Assembly (NCBI RefSeq): GCF_001270745.1
Contig: NZ_LFXL01000042.1
Coordinates: 1-64,000 of the forward strand
DNA length: 64,000 bases
Source of the DNA: Jiangella muralis
Lineage (GTDB): Bacteria; Actinomycetota; Actinomycetes; Jiangellales; Jiangellaceae
Direction of reading: 5' to 3'
The notes under the pieces are model-generated. The model did no database searches and had not been told where the DNA came from. It was given only the letters and a program-made list of their open reading frames with translations. Positions 24,393 through 32,954 of this stretch are shown here, piece by piece (position 1 is the first letter of the stretch; each line of letters starts with the position of its first letter). A program made the translations under genes and the position numbers.

Positions 24393-25562
24393 TTACTGCA
24401 GCCAGGCCATCGGGTCGGTGAAGTTGCCGTTCACCAGCACCTCGAAGTGCAGGTGGCAGCCCGTCGACGACCCGGTGGTGCCGACTCGGCCGATGAGGTC
24501 GCCGGCCGCCACGGACTGACCCGGGCTGGAGCTGAACGCCGACAGGTGGTTGTACGTCGTGGTGACGTCCATGCCGTTGACGTTGCCGTGCGAGATCTCG
24601 ATGCGGTTGCCGTAGGCGCCCGCGTAGCCGGCGGAGTCGACCGTGCCCGGGTAGGCCGCGTACACCGGGGTGCCGCAGGCCGCGCCGAAGTCGGTGCCGC
24701 TGTGCAGCTTGTAGACGCCGGTCAGCGGGTGCACCCGCATGCCGTACGGCGACGTGATGCCGCCGCTGGACGGGCGCTGGAAGACGCCGTCGCCGCTGGG
24801 CGGGGGCGTGTCGGTGGTGCCGTCGTCGCCGTCGTCGCGGTCGCCGCGGTCGGGCTGGTTCTCGGCCTCTTCGCGCTCGCGCGCGGCCTGCTCGGCGGCG
24901 GCGTGGATGTCGCGCATCTTCTGCAGCTGCTCGTTGGCAGCGGTGGAGGCCGCCGAGGCCTCGGCGAGGGCGGCGGTGGCCTGCTCGGACAGGTCCGTGG
25001 CGGCGGCCGCGGACACCTCGGCGGCGGCCGCGTGGCCGTCGGCCCGGCTGGCGGCGTCGGTCGCGTTGGCCCGCGCCTCCGCCGCCTCCGCGAGGACGCT
25101 GTCCTGGACCCGCATCAGCTCCGAGACGCCGGTGGACCGGGCCTGGAACTCCTCGGGGTCGGCGATGCCGAGCTGCATGAGCCCGCTGAGCTCGGAGTTG
25201 GTCATGTAGGCGTGCGCGGCCAGCCGTCCCAGCGTCTCGCGAGCGGTGTCGGCCGTCGCGGCGGCGTCGGTGCTCTCGCCGCGGGCCCGCTCGGCCCGGG
25301 CGGTCGCCTGGTCGGCGGCCGTCCGTGCGTCGGCGGCGGCCTGGCTGGCCTGCTCGGCACGCTGCTGAGCGGCCTGCTCGGTCTGCTGGGCCTCGGTGAA
25401 CGCCGCCTGCGCGGACTCGAGATCGGCCTGCGCCTCCTCGACGGAGGGCACGGTGGACGCTGCACGGGGATCAGGCGCTGCCGTCGAGGACGTCATTCCC
25501 CAGGCGAGGCACCCGGCGGTGACAGCTGCGGCCATGATCGGCCCCAGAGATCGTCTCCTCAC
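24393..25562 (-). CDS. Exported M23 (LytM-like) endopeptidase with coiled coil
   Basis: This 389-residue cell-wall hydrolase has a signal peptide in the first 33 residues (MAAAVTAGCLAWGMTSSTAAP region). A long Ala-rich coiled coil spans about 40-215 and a charged linker (DRGDRDDGDDG) follows. The C-terminal M23 domain has zinc ligands in HSGTDFGA and HLHFEV and the TTYNHLS segment. This EnvC/NlpD-like plan means it may cut peptidoglycan cross-links or activate amidases during division. GTG 25562 has AGGAAGG upstream. The longer frame is rejected. Confidence 0.92.
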   Translation of the reverse strand: MRRRSLGPIMAAAVTAGCLAWGMTSSTAAPDPRAASTVPSVEEAQADLESAQAAFTEAQQTEQAAQQRAEQASQAAADARTAADQATARAERARGESTDAAATADTARETLGRLAAHAYMTNSELSGLMQLGIADPEEFQARSTGVSELMRVQDSVLAEAAEARANATDAASRADGHAAAAEVSAAAATDLSEQATAALAEASAASTAANEQLQKMRDIHAAAEQAAREREEAENQPDRGDRDDGDDGTTDTPPPSGDGVFQRPSSGGITSPYGMRVHPLTGVYKLHSGTDFGAACGTPVYAAYPGTVDSAGYAGAYGNRIEISHGNVNGMDVTTTYNHLSAFSSSPGQSVAAGDLIGRVGTTGSSTGCHLHFEVLVNGNFTDPMAWLQ

Positions 25563-25653
25563 TCGGGGCCCTTCCTGTCTGCGGTCATCGGCGGCTACTG
25601 TAAGCGGGCTTTGCCCGATATACAACCAATGGCTGTAGTGGCAGGAGGCGACC

Positions 25654-26229
25654 GTGCTCGACGCCGGAGCCGAGCTGGAGGCCGCTCTGCGCCCTCTGAC
25701 CTGGCCCGATGCCGAGCTGGTGGTCGGCGGCGGCAACTATCTGCGGACCGGCGGAACCTGGGTCTACACGGCCTCGCGCCGGCCGGTCCCGGGCGCCGAG
25801 GACGTCACGTTCGGCCGGCGCTACGCCGGCGCCCCGCGCGCCGGCCGCGACGACGGCGAGGTCGTCCTGCTCGACCGCGACTGGCTGGAAGGCCCTGACG
25901 CACGTCCTGAGCTGCGCTGGTGCATCCCGCTGGCCACCCTCGGCGGCACGTCCGCGACCGTGGAGGTGCCGGTGGACGAGATCCTGGCGCGGTCCGCGGT
26001 CGTGGTGGGCCTGTGGGCGCCCGAGCTCGACCCGGCGGCCCTCCTGACGGCGTCGGCGATCGCCCGCCTGCTCGGTGTGACGAGAAGCACGGTCAACGCC
26101 TACCACGCGCGGCAGCAGATGCCGCCGCCCGTCGCGACGCTGAACCAGCGGGTGCCGCTGTGGACCAGGCCCGTCATCGACCACTGGGCCGCCCGCCAGA
26201 CCCGGCGCCGCCGCCCGATCGCCCCATGA
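25654..26229 (+). CDS. Hypothetical protein with C-terminal helix-turn-helix
   Basis: This 191-residue protein has an N-terminal 130 residues matching no family I recognise. The end has a likely MerR/excisionase-like HTH: LTASAIARLLGVTRSTVNAYHARQQMPPPVA followed by WTRPVIDHWAARQ. That layout (helix-turn-helix plus a proline hinge) is common in actinobacterial DNA-binding proteins that recognise their site through a small winged helix. Start GTG 25654 with GGAGG 7 nt upstream. It is divergent from the M23 gene and may regulate it. Confidence 0.72.
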   Translation: MLDAGAELEAALRPLTWPDAELVVGGGNYLRTGGTWVYTASRRPVPGAEDVTFGRRYAGAPRAGRDDGEVVLLDRDWLEGPDARPELRWCIPLATLGGTSATVEVPVDEILARSAVVVGLWAPELDPAALLTASAIARLLGVTRSTVNAYHARQQMPPPVATLNQRVPLWTRPVIDHWAARQTRRRRPIAP

Positions 26230-27351
26230 TCATGGGACGAGCGCGTCGACGGCGCCGGGAGCGTAGACGTGGCCGGTGACGAGGGCGGCCATGCCGACGG
26301 CGGCGGGATGGTGGGCGGTGCTGGGCACGATCTCCAGGTCGCTGGTCAGCCGGTCCAGTGCGTCGGCCCGCACGGCAGCCGCCACCTCGTCCACCACGAC
26401 CGGCAGCCGGCCCAGGGTGCCGCCGAGCACGATGGTCTGCGGGTTCACCAGCGCGACCAGCCCGGCCAGCGTCCGGCCGAGCCGCCGCGCGGCCGCTGTC
26501 AGCTCCGGTGACGACGCCAGCCGCGCCGCCAGGTCGTCCGACGAGGACGGCGTCACGCCACGGCGGCGCAGCAGCGCGTATCCGGACGCGAACGCCGCGA
26601 GGCAGCCCGTCCGCCCGCACCGGCAGACCGGCGCGTCCGCATCGTCGGACACCCGGATGTGCCCGATGTCGCCGGCCGCGCCATCGAACCCGCGCAGCAG
26701 TGCGCCGTCCATGACCAGGCCGGCGCCGATCCCGTGCGCGTACTTCACGGCCAGCAGCGGCGTCGTGCCGGGCCGCTCGGCCGCCTCGCCGAGCGCGTGC
26801 GCGCGGGCGTCGTTCTCCAGCAGGACGGGGACCGGCCAGCGCGCCCCGACGAACGCGGCGATCGGGAAGCCGTCCCAGCCGGGCATGACGGTCGCCGGGC
26901 GCAGCAGCCCGGTCGCAGGCGACACCGGGCCGGGCAGCGCCACCCCGACCCCGACCAGCGTCTCGTCCGCGCCGGCCGCCAGCAGCGCGGCGCCCGCGTC
27001 GCAGACCGCCGCCAGCACCGCGTCCGGCGGTCCGGCGATGTCCAGTGGCAGTTCGCGTTCGCGCAGGCTGTGCCCGGTGAGGTCGGTGACGGCGACCCGT
27101 CCGGTGTGATGGTCGAGGTCGAGGACCAGCACGACCCGGCCGCGGTCGGCGAACCGGATCAGCGCCGCCGGGCGCCCGCCGGTCGGCCCGGCCGGGCCTG
27201 CCTCGTACACCAGTCCGGCCCGGAACAGCGCGTCCAGCCGCTCGAACAGCGTCATCCGCGACAGCCCGGTCTCGGCCAGCAGCTGCCGCCGGGTCCAGCC
27301 GTCGCCGGACCGGATCAGCTGCAGCAGCCATCCGGGCGAGGTCCCAGCCAC
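26230..27351 (-). CDS. ROK-family transcriptional regulator
   Basis: This 373-residue sugar-responsive repressor has an N-terminal winged helix (TRRQLLAETGLSRMTLFERLDALFRAGLV) followed by the actin-like ROK domain. The zinc motif CRCGRTGCLAAFASG has Ala where many ROK proteins have Glu in GCxE. Motifs VGVGVALPGPV, LLENDARAHALGE and GIGAGLVMDG are clear. It is divergent from a GH63-like hydrolase gene 92 bp away, so it most likely regulates that gene in response to the sugar product. Start GTG 27351. Confidence 0.9.
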   Translation of the reverse strand: MAGTSPGWLLQLIRSGDGWTRRQLLAETGLSRMTLFERLDALFRAGLVYEAGPAGPTGGRPAALIRFADRGRVVLVLDLDHHTGRVAVTDLTGHSLRERELPLDIAGPPDAVLAAVCDAGAALLAAGADETLVGVGVALPGPVSPATGLLRPATVMPGWDGFPIAAFVGARWPVPVLLENDARAHALGEAAERPGTTPLLAVKYAHGIGAGLVMDGALLRGFDGAAGDIGHIRVSDDADAPVCRCGRTGCLAAFASGYALLRRRGVTPSSSDDLAARLASSPELTAAARRLGRTLAGLVALVNPQTIVLGGTLGRLPVVVDEVAAAVRADALDRLTSDLEIVPSTAHHPAAVGMAALVTGHVYAPGAVDALVP

Positions 27352-27383
27352 GGTAGCCCCTTACGTCCAGTGATTTGACAAAA

Positions 27384-27405
27384 CCAGGACGATATCGAAA
27401 CCTGG
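27384..27405. promoter_or_regulatory. Inverted repeat between ROK and hydrolase genes
   Basis: CCAGG (27384) and CCTGG (27401) are inverted arms spaced by 12 nt, beside a TTGACA sequence at 27375. Position between the divergent genes makes it a candidate ROK operator. The arms are short, so confidence is limited. Confidence 0.35.
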
Positions 27406-27443
27406 TCGGGACGACTACCCGTCGGAGGGCGAAGGAGACGCGA

Positions 27444-28763
27444 GTGCGGGTCCCGGTCAGCGACGTGGGGCTCGGCGACCGCGCGGCCGACGTGCTGCGC
27501 GGCAACGACCTCGGCTCCATGACGGCGGCGGCGCCGCGGCTCTATCCGCACATGTGGAGCTGGGACTCCGGGCTGATCGCCGTCGGGCTGGCCCGGCTGT
27601 CGGTGCCGCGTGCCATCACCGAGCTGCGCACGCTGCTGCGCGCCCAGTGGGCGACCGGCATGATCCCGCACATCGTGTTCTCGGCGGGCGACGGCTACTT
27701 CCCCGGCCCGGAACGGTGGGGGACGGAGTCGGCGGCGGCCGCGCCCCGGGCCGTCCGCACGTCCGGCATCTGCCAGCCACCCGTGCACGCGCTCGCGGTG
27801 CGCCGCATCCTCGACGCCGGGCGGTCGGCCGGAGGCGAGGACCGCGCGGAGGCCGAGGCGTTCGTCCGCGACACCTTCGGCGCCTGGCTGGCCTGGCATC
27901 GCTGGCTGGCCACCGCGCGCGACCCGGACCGCCGCGGGCTGGTCGAGATCCACCACGGCTGGGAGAGCGGCATGGACAACTCGCCGCGCTGGGACCAGCC
28001 CTACGCCGCCGTCGTCCCCGGCGACGACCTGCCCGGGTTCGTCCGCACCGACGTCGACCACGTCGGCGACGTGCATGAACGCCCCACCGACGCCGAGTAC
28101 GGCCGGTACCTGTGGATCGTCGAGCAGCTGCGCCGGGTCCGCTACGACGACGCCGCCGCCCGCGAGGTCGTCGGGTTCCGGGTGGCCGACGTGTTCATGT
28201 CCGCCATCCTCGCCGTCGCCAGCGACGAGCTGGCCGGCCTCGGCGACGAGTTCGGCTTCGACGACGACGCGGCCGAGCTGCGCGAGCTGGCCGCCCGGTT
28301 CCGCGCCGGAGTCCGGTCGACAGTGTCGCCGTCGACGGGGCTGGCCCGCGACCTCGACCGCCGGTCCGGCCGCTGGATCGAGACGGAGACGGTCGCCGGC
28401 TTCGCGCCGCTGTTCTGCGGCGTCGACGACGGGTCGCAGCGGGCGCTGTTCTGGGGCGAGCGCTGGTGCGGCCACCCCGCGCTGGCGCACCCGCTGCCGC
28501 CGTCGGTCTCGCCGTCCGACCCCGGCCTGCGGCCGCGCACCTACTGGCGCGGCCCGGTCTGGCCGATCGTGTCGTGGCTGTTCAGCTGGGCCTTCGAGCG
28601 TCAGGGCGACGACGACGGCGCCCGGCGGCTGCGGGCGGCGTCGCTGCGGCAGCTGGCCGGCGGCGACTTCGGCGAGTATTACGAGCCGTTCACCGGCGAG
28701 CCGCTGGGCAGCCTGCACCAGTCCTGGACCGCCGCCGTGGCGCTCGACTGGCTGGCCCGCTGA
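27444..28763 (+). CDS. GH63-like (alpha/alpha)6-barrel glycoside hydrolase
   Basis: This 439-residue cytoplasmic hydrolase is like glucosylglycerate/mannosylglycerate hydrolases. Conserved segments are LYPHMWSWDSGLIAVG, EIHHGWESGMDNSPRWD (probable catalytic acid Asp), RTYWRGPVWPIVSW and GEYYEPFTGEPLGSLHQSWTAA (probable base Glu). Such enzymes free glucose or mannose from glycerate or related compatible solutes. Start GTG 27444 has GAAGGAGA upstream. The 23-residue longer form reaches into the regulator promoter. The exact substrate is not provable here. The divergent ROK regulator supports a sugar role. Confidence 0.82.
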   Translation: MRVPVSDVGLGDRAADVLRGNDLGSMTAAAPRLYPHMWSWDSGLIAVGLARLSVPRAITELRTLLRAQWATGMIPHIVFSAGDGYFPGPERWGTESAAAAPRAVRTSGICQPPVHALAVRRILDAGRSAGGEDRAEAEAFVRDTFGAWLAWHRWLATARDPDRRGLVEIHHGWESGMDNSPRWDQPYAAVVPGDDLPGFVRTDVDHVGDVHERPTDAEYGRYLWIVEQLRRVRYDDAAAREVVGFRVADVFMSAILAVASDELAGLGDEFGFDDDAAELRELAARFRAGVRSTVSPSTGLARDLDRRSGRWIETETVAGFAPLFCGVDDGSQRALFWGERWCGHPALAHPLPPSVSPSDPGLRPRTYWRGPVWPIVSWLFSWAFERQGDDDGARRLRAASLRQLAGGDFGEYYEPFTGEPLGSLHQSWTAAVALDWLAR

Positions 28764-28774
28764 GTCCGCCCGCG

Positions 28775-31700
28775 TCAGTCCGGCGGCAGCGCCGCCGCCC
28801 GGATGATCTCCTGGTCGATCCGGTTGCCGGCGGCGTCGGCGGCGCTGAAGCGCAGCGACAGGAATCCGGTGTGGCCGCGCGGCGGACGGTTCGGCAGGTG
28901 TGCCTTGAACGTGTCGCCGGAGCGGCGCACCCGCAGCGGCCGCCAGCTGGCGCCGTCGTCGTAGGAGGCCTCGACGGTGACTCCGGTGACCCGCGGGTCC
29001 GCACCGGCCAGGTGGCCGACCTCGACGGAGATCTCGTTCGGCCCGCGCCGGTCCCGCGGCGCGGGCAGCCGGTTGGTGAGGTCGGCGCCGAGGTCGTGGC
29101 CGAGGGTGAGCAGCGGCACCACGGCCGGCTCGTCTCCGGCCGGCGTCGTGTCGGAGACGAACGTCCAGGACGTGCGGGTGCGGGTCGAGAGCACCGCCCA
29201 CGGCGTCCGGTTCTCGAGTGAGTAGTCGATCCGGTACGTCTCCTCGCCGGGCGGCAACGCGATGGTGCCGGACGGCAGCAGGATGCCGCTCGCCTCGCCG
29301 AGCAGCTCGTCGCCGTGCCAGACCTGGAACAGCGAGCGGTAGCCGGCGCCGTCGTGGCCGCCCGCCCACGCCTCGCCGAAGTTGCCCGCGGCGTCGACGA
29401 AGCCGGCGGTGGGGATGATCAACTGGTCGCCGTGGCGGGTCATCGGCTGCTGGTCGTCGAAACCGGGGACGAGCGGCTGCCGCAGCCACGAGCGCTCACC
29501 GTCGGCCACGGGCTGGAGCGGGCCTAGAAGGGTGAGGTCGACGACGGTAGGGGCGGGCCAGTGCCCGCCGTACGGCACCGCCGGGGTCTGCACGGCGTGC
29601 TGCCAGAGCATGCCCGGGTCGTCGAGGTAGTAGTCGGTGCGGCTCACCGGCGCCTCCGGCACCGGCACCCAGACCGACGCGGAGAAGTCGTGCTCGGCGT
29701 CGAAGGGGTAGGCCACTTCCGTCAGCGACCCGCTCAGCTGGACGCCGTAGTCGTGCTGGACGGCGGTGAGGTCCGCGGCGCGGTCCACGTAGCTCAGCTC
29801 CGCCGGGATCCGGCCGCGTTCGAGGTGCACGAGGTCGTACACGTACGGGCTGGACGGGGTCCCGGTCGCGGTCGCGGTGACGGCGCCGTCGGCCAGCCGG
29901 TCCAGCAGCGCCTGGCCCTCCTCGTGCGACAGCCGCACGGTGGGCACCTCCAGCTGGGCGACCTCCGGGCCGACCTGGTCGTTCGACCCGGGCACGTCGT
30001 TGTAGACGGCGACCAGCGCGGCGCCGGCCGCGGCGGCCCGGTTCGCCTGCACGGCGACCGAGACCGCGTCGGAGCGGCGGATCAGCGCCAGCGCGCCGTC
30101 CAGGTCCGTGGCGGCGACGTCCGCGGCGGTGCCGTCACCGGCGTCGGCGACGGGCAGCGTCAGCTCGCCGTCGAGCATGGGGAACTGCGAGATCACGTCG
30201 CTGAGCCGGCTCGGCGGATAGTACGACGGCGCCAGTGCGACGCCATCGACGTCGAGCGTGATGTCCGGCGCGGTCAGGCGGAACCGGGACGAGGCGCTGA
30301 ACGAGCCGATGGTCACGTCCTCGGTGGGCTGCAGGAACGCCCGCTCCTCCAACTGTGCGCCGGGCGGACTCAGTAGGAAGTCGACGGTCGCCGGGCCGTC
30401 GGCCGGGGTCCGCGCCCAGCCGAATCCGACCGAGCCGCCGAGGTTCGCCCGCGTCTCGTGGTCCGGCGTCGCCACCTCGACCTCGACCGCCTCCCGCGCG
30501 TCCATGACCAGCGTGGTGTCGCCGGTGATCGTCACCTCCGGGTCGCCGACCAGCGCGGAGTACAGCGGTGTCGCCGTGTAGGGGTCGCCGTCGCTGTCGG
30601 CCCAGGCCGGCTTGGTCACGACCCACGTCATGACGGAGTAGGTTCCGGCCGGTACCCGCACGCACCAGGACAGCTCCGGCCCGTCCGAGCACGGCCCGTG
30701 CGGCGGCGCCTCGCCGGTCCGGACGTCGATGACAGGGTTGGCGTAGCCGGTGGTCAGGGCCAGCGCCGGCCGGCCGTCCGCGGCGATCGCCGTGACCATG
30801 ACCTCGAAGTGCTCCGCCTCGACGGTGTAGCCGAGCGGCAGCCGCAGCGGGTCCGGCTCGCCGGCAGGCGTCGCGAGCAGGTAGCCGGCGTAGTCGCCCG
30901 GCCGGCCGCCGGCGACGTCGAGCACCACCTCGGCGCTGCCTGCGGCGCCGGGCGCGAGCGTCAGCGTGGACGGCGTCACCGTCAGGTCGCCGGCGGCGGC
31001 GCCGGGCACGTCCGCGGCGAGGTCGACGGTGACCGGCGCGGTGGTCGTGTTGCGGTACTCGACGGTGCGCCGCAGCGGCGGCGCCGGTTCGTCGCCGGGG
31101 AACGGCACCAGGCCGAAGCTCAGGTCGCCGCCGGACGCCAGCACCGGGCTGGCCAGCACCCGGCCGACGTCGATCCGGCCACTGCCCTGCGCGGTGACGG
31201 CGACGCCGTCGGCGGGCACGGCGGTCGAGGTCAGCGCGGCCCGCAGCTCCGGCCCGGTGAGGTCCGGCCGGGCCTGGGCCAGCAGCGCGGCGGCGCCCGC
31301 GACGTGCGGCGCGGCCATGGACGTGCCGGAGTAGGCGACGTACGGGTCGCCGCCACCGGCCCGTGCGGCGGCGATCTCCACGCCCGGCGCGGTGACCTCG
31401 GGCTTGAGCCGGTGGCCGCCGTGCGTCGGGCCGCGGCTGGAGAAGTCGGCCAGCTGGTCGTCGCGGCCGACGGCGCCGACGGTGAGCGCCGACGGGGCGT
31501 CGCCCGGGCTGCCGATGCACGCGTCGCACCCGTCGTTGCCGGCGGCGATGACGAACAGCGTGCCGTGCTCGGCGGAGAGCCGTTCGACCGCGCCGGTCAG
31601 CAGTGGCGCGTCCAGGCTGCCCGGGCCGAGCGTCAGGCTCATGTTGACGATCCGCGCGCCCTCGGCGGCGGCCCACTCCATGCCGGCGATCGCCCAGGAG

Positions 31701-32632
31701 ACGAAGCCGCCGCCCCCGTAGTCCAGCACCTTGCCGCTGAGCAGCCGGGCGCCCGGCGCGACGCCGCGGCGGTCCCCGTCCGACGCCGCACCCGTCCCGG
31801 CGACGATCGAGGCGACGTGCGTGCCGTGCCCGGCGCCGTCGGTGGCGTCGGGGTCCTCGGTGAAGTTGACCGCGGCGTCGACCCGCCCGGCGAGGTCGGG
31901 GTGGGTGTCGTCGATGCCGGAGTCCAGCACGGCGACCGTGACGCCGTCGCCGTCGACGCCCGCGTCCCAGGCGGCCGGCGCGGAGATCTGGCCGGTGCTG
32001 CGGTCCAGCCGGGCCTCCGTGCGGGCGTCCAGCCAGACCTTCTCCACGGCGCCCAGCGGGTCGCCCCCGGCCAGCGGCCGTGCCCCGGCCAGGGCCAGCA
32101 CGGCCGCGCCGAACTCCGTCGGGTCTGCGTCGACCGCGACGGCGTTGACGCTGTTCAGCTGCAGGGTGGCGGTCGTACCGGGCACCGGCGTGGCGTCCAA
32201 GGGCCGCACGGCGTCGTCGGCGTAGTCGAGGATCAGCGGCAGCGTCGCGCCGGCATCCTGCGCGGCCAGCGCCGTCACGTCGAACAGCGCGGGGTCGAGG
32301 CGGTCCGGCACCAGCGCGGCGACGTCCGACGGCACCACCCGCGTGACGCCGTCGCGGGAACTGGCGTGGAACTGCGGGACGACGCCGCCGGGCCGCGGCG
32401 CGGGATCGACGGCGATGCCCTCGCGGCCGTCGGCGCCGCGCTGGACGTGCACGCGGTCGCCGGTGACGAGGGTGACGGTCGTGGTCTCCGGCTCCGCGCC
32501 GAACGCCGTCACCGCGTCACCCGTGCCGGCCGCCTCGCCGGCCTGCCCCGGCGCCGCGCCGAGGGTGGCGAGCAACGACCCGGCGACGAGAATCGCGAGG
32601 AGACGCCTGGATCTGTCCGACCGACCGCTCAT
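28775..32632 (-). CDS. Secreted subtilisin-like (S8) serine protease, multidomain
   Basis: This 1285-residue exported protease has a signal peptide at residues 1-31 (LLAILVAGSLLATLGAAPGQA) and a propeptide to about 205. The S8 domain has catalytic Asp at about 237 (VLDSGIDDTH), His at about 269 (GHGTHVA) and Ser at about 438 (GTSMAAPH). A beta-rich FN3-like region follows. A PA-like segment comes well after the catalytic domain (AVQANRAAAAGAALVAVYND), with more beta domains at the C-terminus. Start ATG 32632 has AAGGAG upstream. No sortase or membrane anchor is visible, so it is probably released and digests extracellular proteins. Confidence 0.93.
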   Translation of the reverse strand: MSGRSDRSRRLLAILVAGSLLATLGAAPGQAGEAAGTGDAVTAFGAEPETTTVTLVTGDRVHVQRGADGREGIAVDPAPRPGGVVPQFHASSRDGVTRVVPSDVAALVPDRLDPALFDVTALAAQDAGATLPLILDYADDAVRPLDATPVPGTTATLQLNSVNAVAVDADPTEFGAAVLALAGARPLAGGDPLGAVEKVWLDARTEARLDRSTGQISAPAAWDAGVDGDGVTVAVLDSGIDDTHPDLAGRVDAAVNFTEDPDATDGAGHGTHVASIVAGTGAASDGDRRGVAPGARLLSGKVLDYGGGGFVSWAIAGMEWAAAEGARIVNMSLTLGPGSLDAPLLTGAVERLSAEHGTLFVIAAGNDGCDACIGSPGDAPSALTVGAVGRDDQLADFSSRGPTHGGHRLKPEVTAPGVEIAAARAGGGDPYVAYSGTSMAAPHVAGAAALLAQARPDLTGPELRAALTSTAVPADGVAVTAQGSGRIDVGRVLASPVLASGGDLSFGLVPFPGDEPAPPLRRTVEYRNTTTAPVTVDLAADVPGAAAGDLTVTPSTLTLAPGAAGSAEVVLDVAGGRPGDYAGYLLATPAGEPDPLRLPLGYTVEAEHFEVMVTAIAADGRPALALTTGYANPVIDVRTGEAPPHGPCSDGPELSWCVRVPAGTYSVMTWVVTKPAWADSDGDPYTATPLYSALVGDPEVTITGDTTLVMDAREAVEVEVATPDHETRANLGGSVGFGWARTPADGPATVDFLLSPPGAQLEERAFLQPTEDVTIGSFSASSRFRLTAPDITLDVDGVALAPSYYPPSRLSDVISQFPMLDGELTLPVADAGDGTAADVAATDLDGALALIRRSDAVSVAVQANRAAAAGAALVAVYNDVPGSNDQVGPEVAQLEVPTVRLSHEEGQALLDRLADGAVTATATGTPSSPYVYDLVHLERGRIPAELSYVDRAADLTAVQHDYGVQLSGSLTEVAYPFDAEHDFSASVWVPVPEAPVSRTDYYLDDPGMLWQHAVQTPAVPYGGHWPAPTVVDLTLLGPLQPVADGERSWLRQPLVPGFDDQQPMTRHGDQLIIPTAGFVDAAGNFGEAWAGGHDGAGYRSLFQVWHGDELLGEASGILLPSGTIALPPGEETYRIDYSLENRTPWAVLSTRTRTSWTFVSDTTPAGDEPAVVPLLTLGHDLGADLTNRLPAPRDRRGPNEISVEVGHLAGADPRVTGVTVEASYDDGASWRPLRVRRSGDTFKAHLPNRPPRGHTGFLSLRFSAADAAGNRIDQEIIRAAALPPD

Positions 32633-32954
32633 CACCGCGGGCTCCTTCGCTGGGGTGCCCATCAGTGTTCGAGCCGGTGTGATGACGGCGCCAGGGCCCG
32701 GCGCTGGCGAATGCCCGCCATGGCGCCATCTCGCCAACGCGGAGAAACGCGGAATTCCCATGATCGAATGAGTGCGCCGGCTTATACGTGATTGTTTTCT
32801 AGATCACCACGATCCTCTCGTCCGAGTACTCCATCGGGTGTTCGGACCATATTGCTCCAAGATCCGACATACGTCGCGATGCGTACCTAGTCTGCGAGGG
32901 AACCGCAGGTGAACGGGGTGTTCACCGGTGGCAGGCCACACGCGAGGGAGCCTG
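32633..32954. promoter_or_regulatory. Divergent intergenic region (322 bp)
   Basis: The region separates the S8 protease and caspase-helicase genes. It has an AT-rich island at about 32775-32830 (GTGATTGTTTTCTAGATCA), unusual here and a likely promoter area. No hairpin or operator stands out, and no gene is seen. GAGGGAG at 32944-32950 is the ribosome-binding site of the rightward gene. Confidence 0.45.

Noticed and set aside
30458-32791. 777-codon frame opposite the S8 protease
   Set aside because: It mirrors the protease codon pattern and has no recognisable domain or start site.
32852-32890. Possible sigma-70 promoter before the caspase-helicase gene
   Set aside because: TTGCTC and TACCTA are present but spaced 26 nt apart, which is too far.
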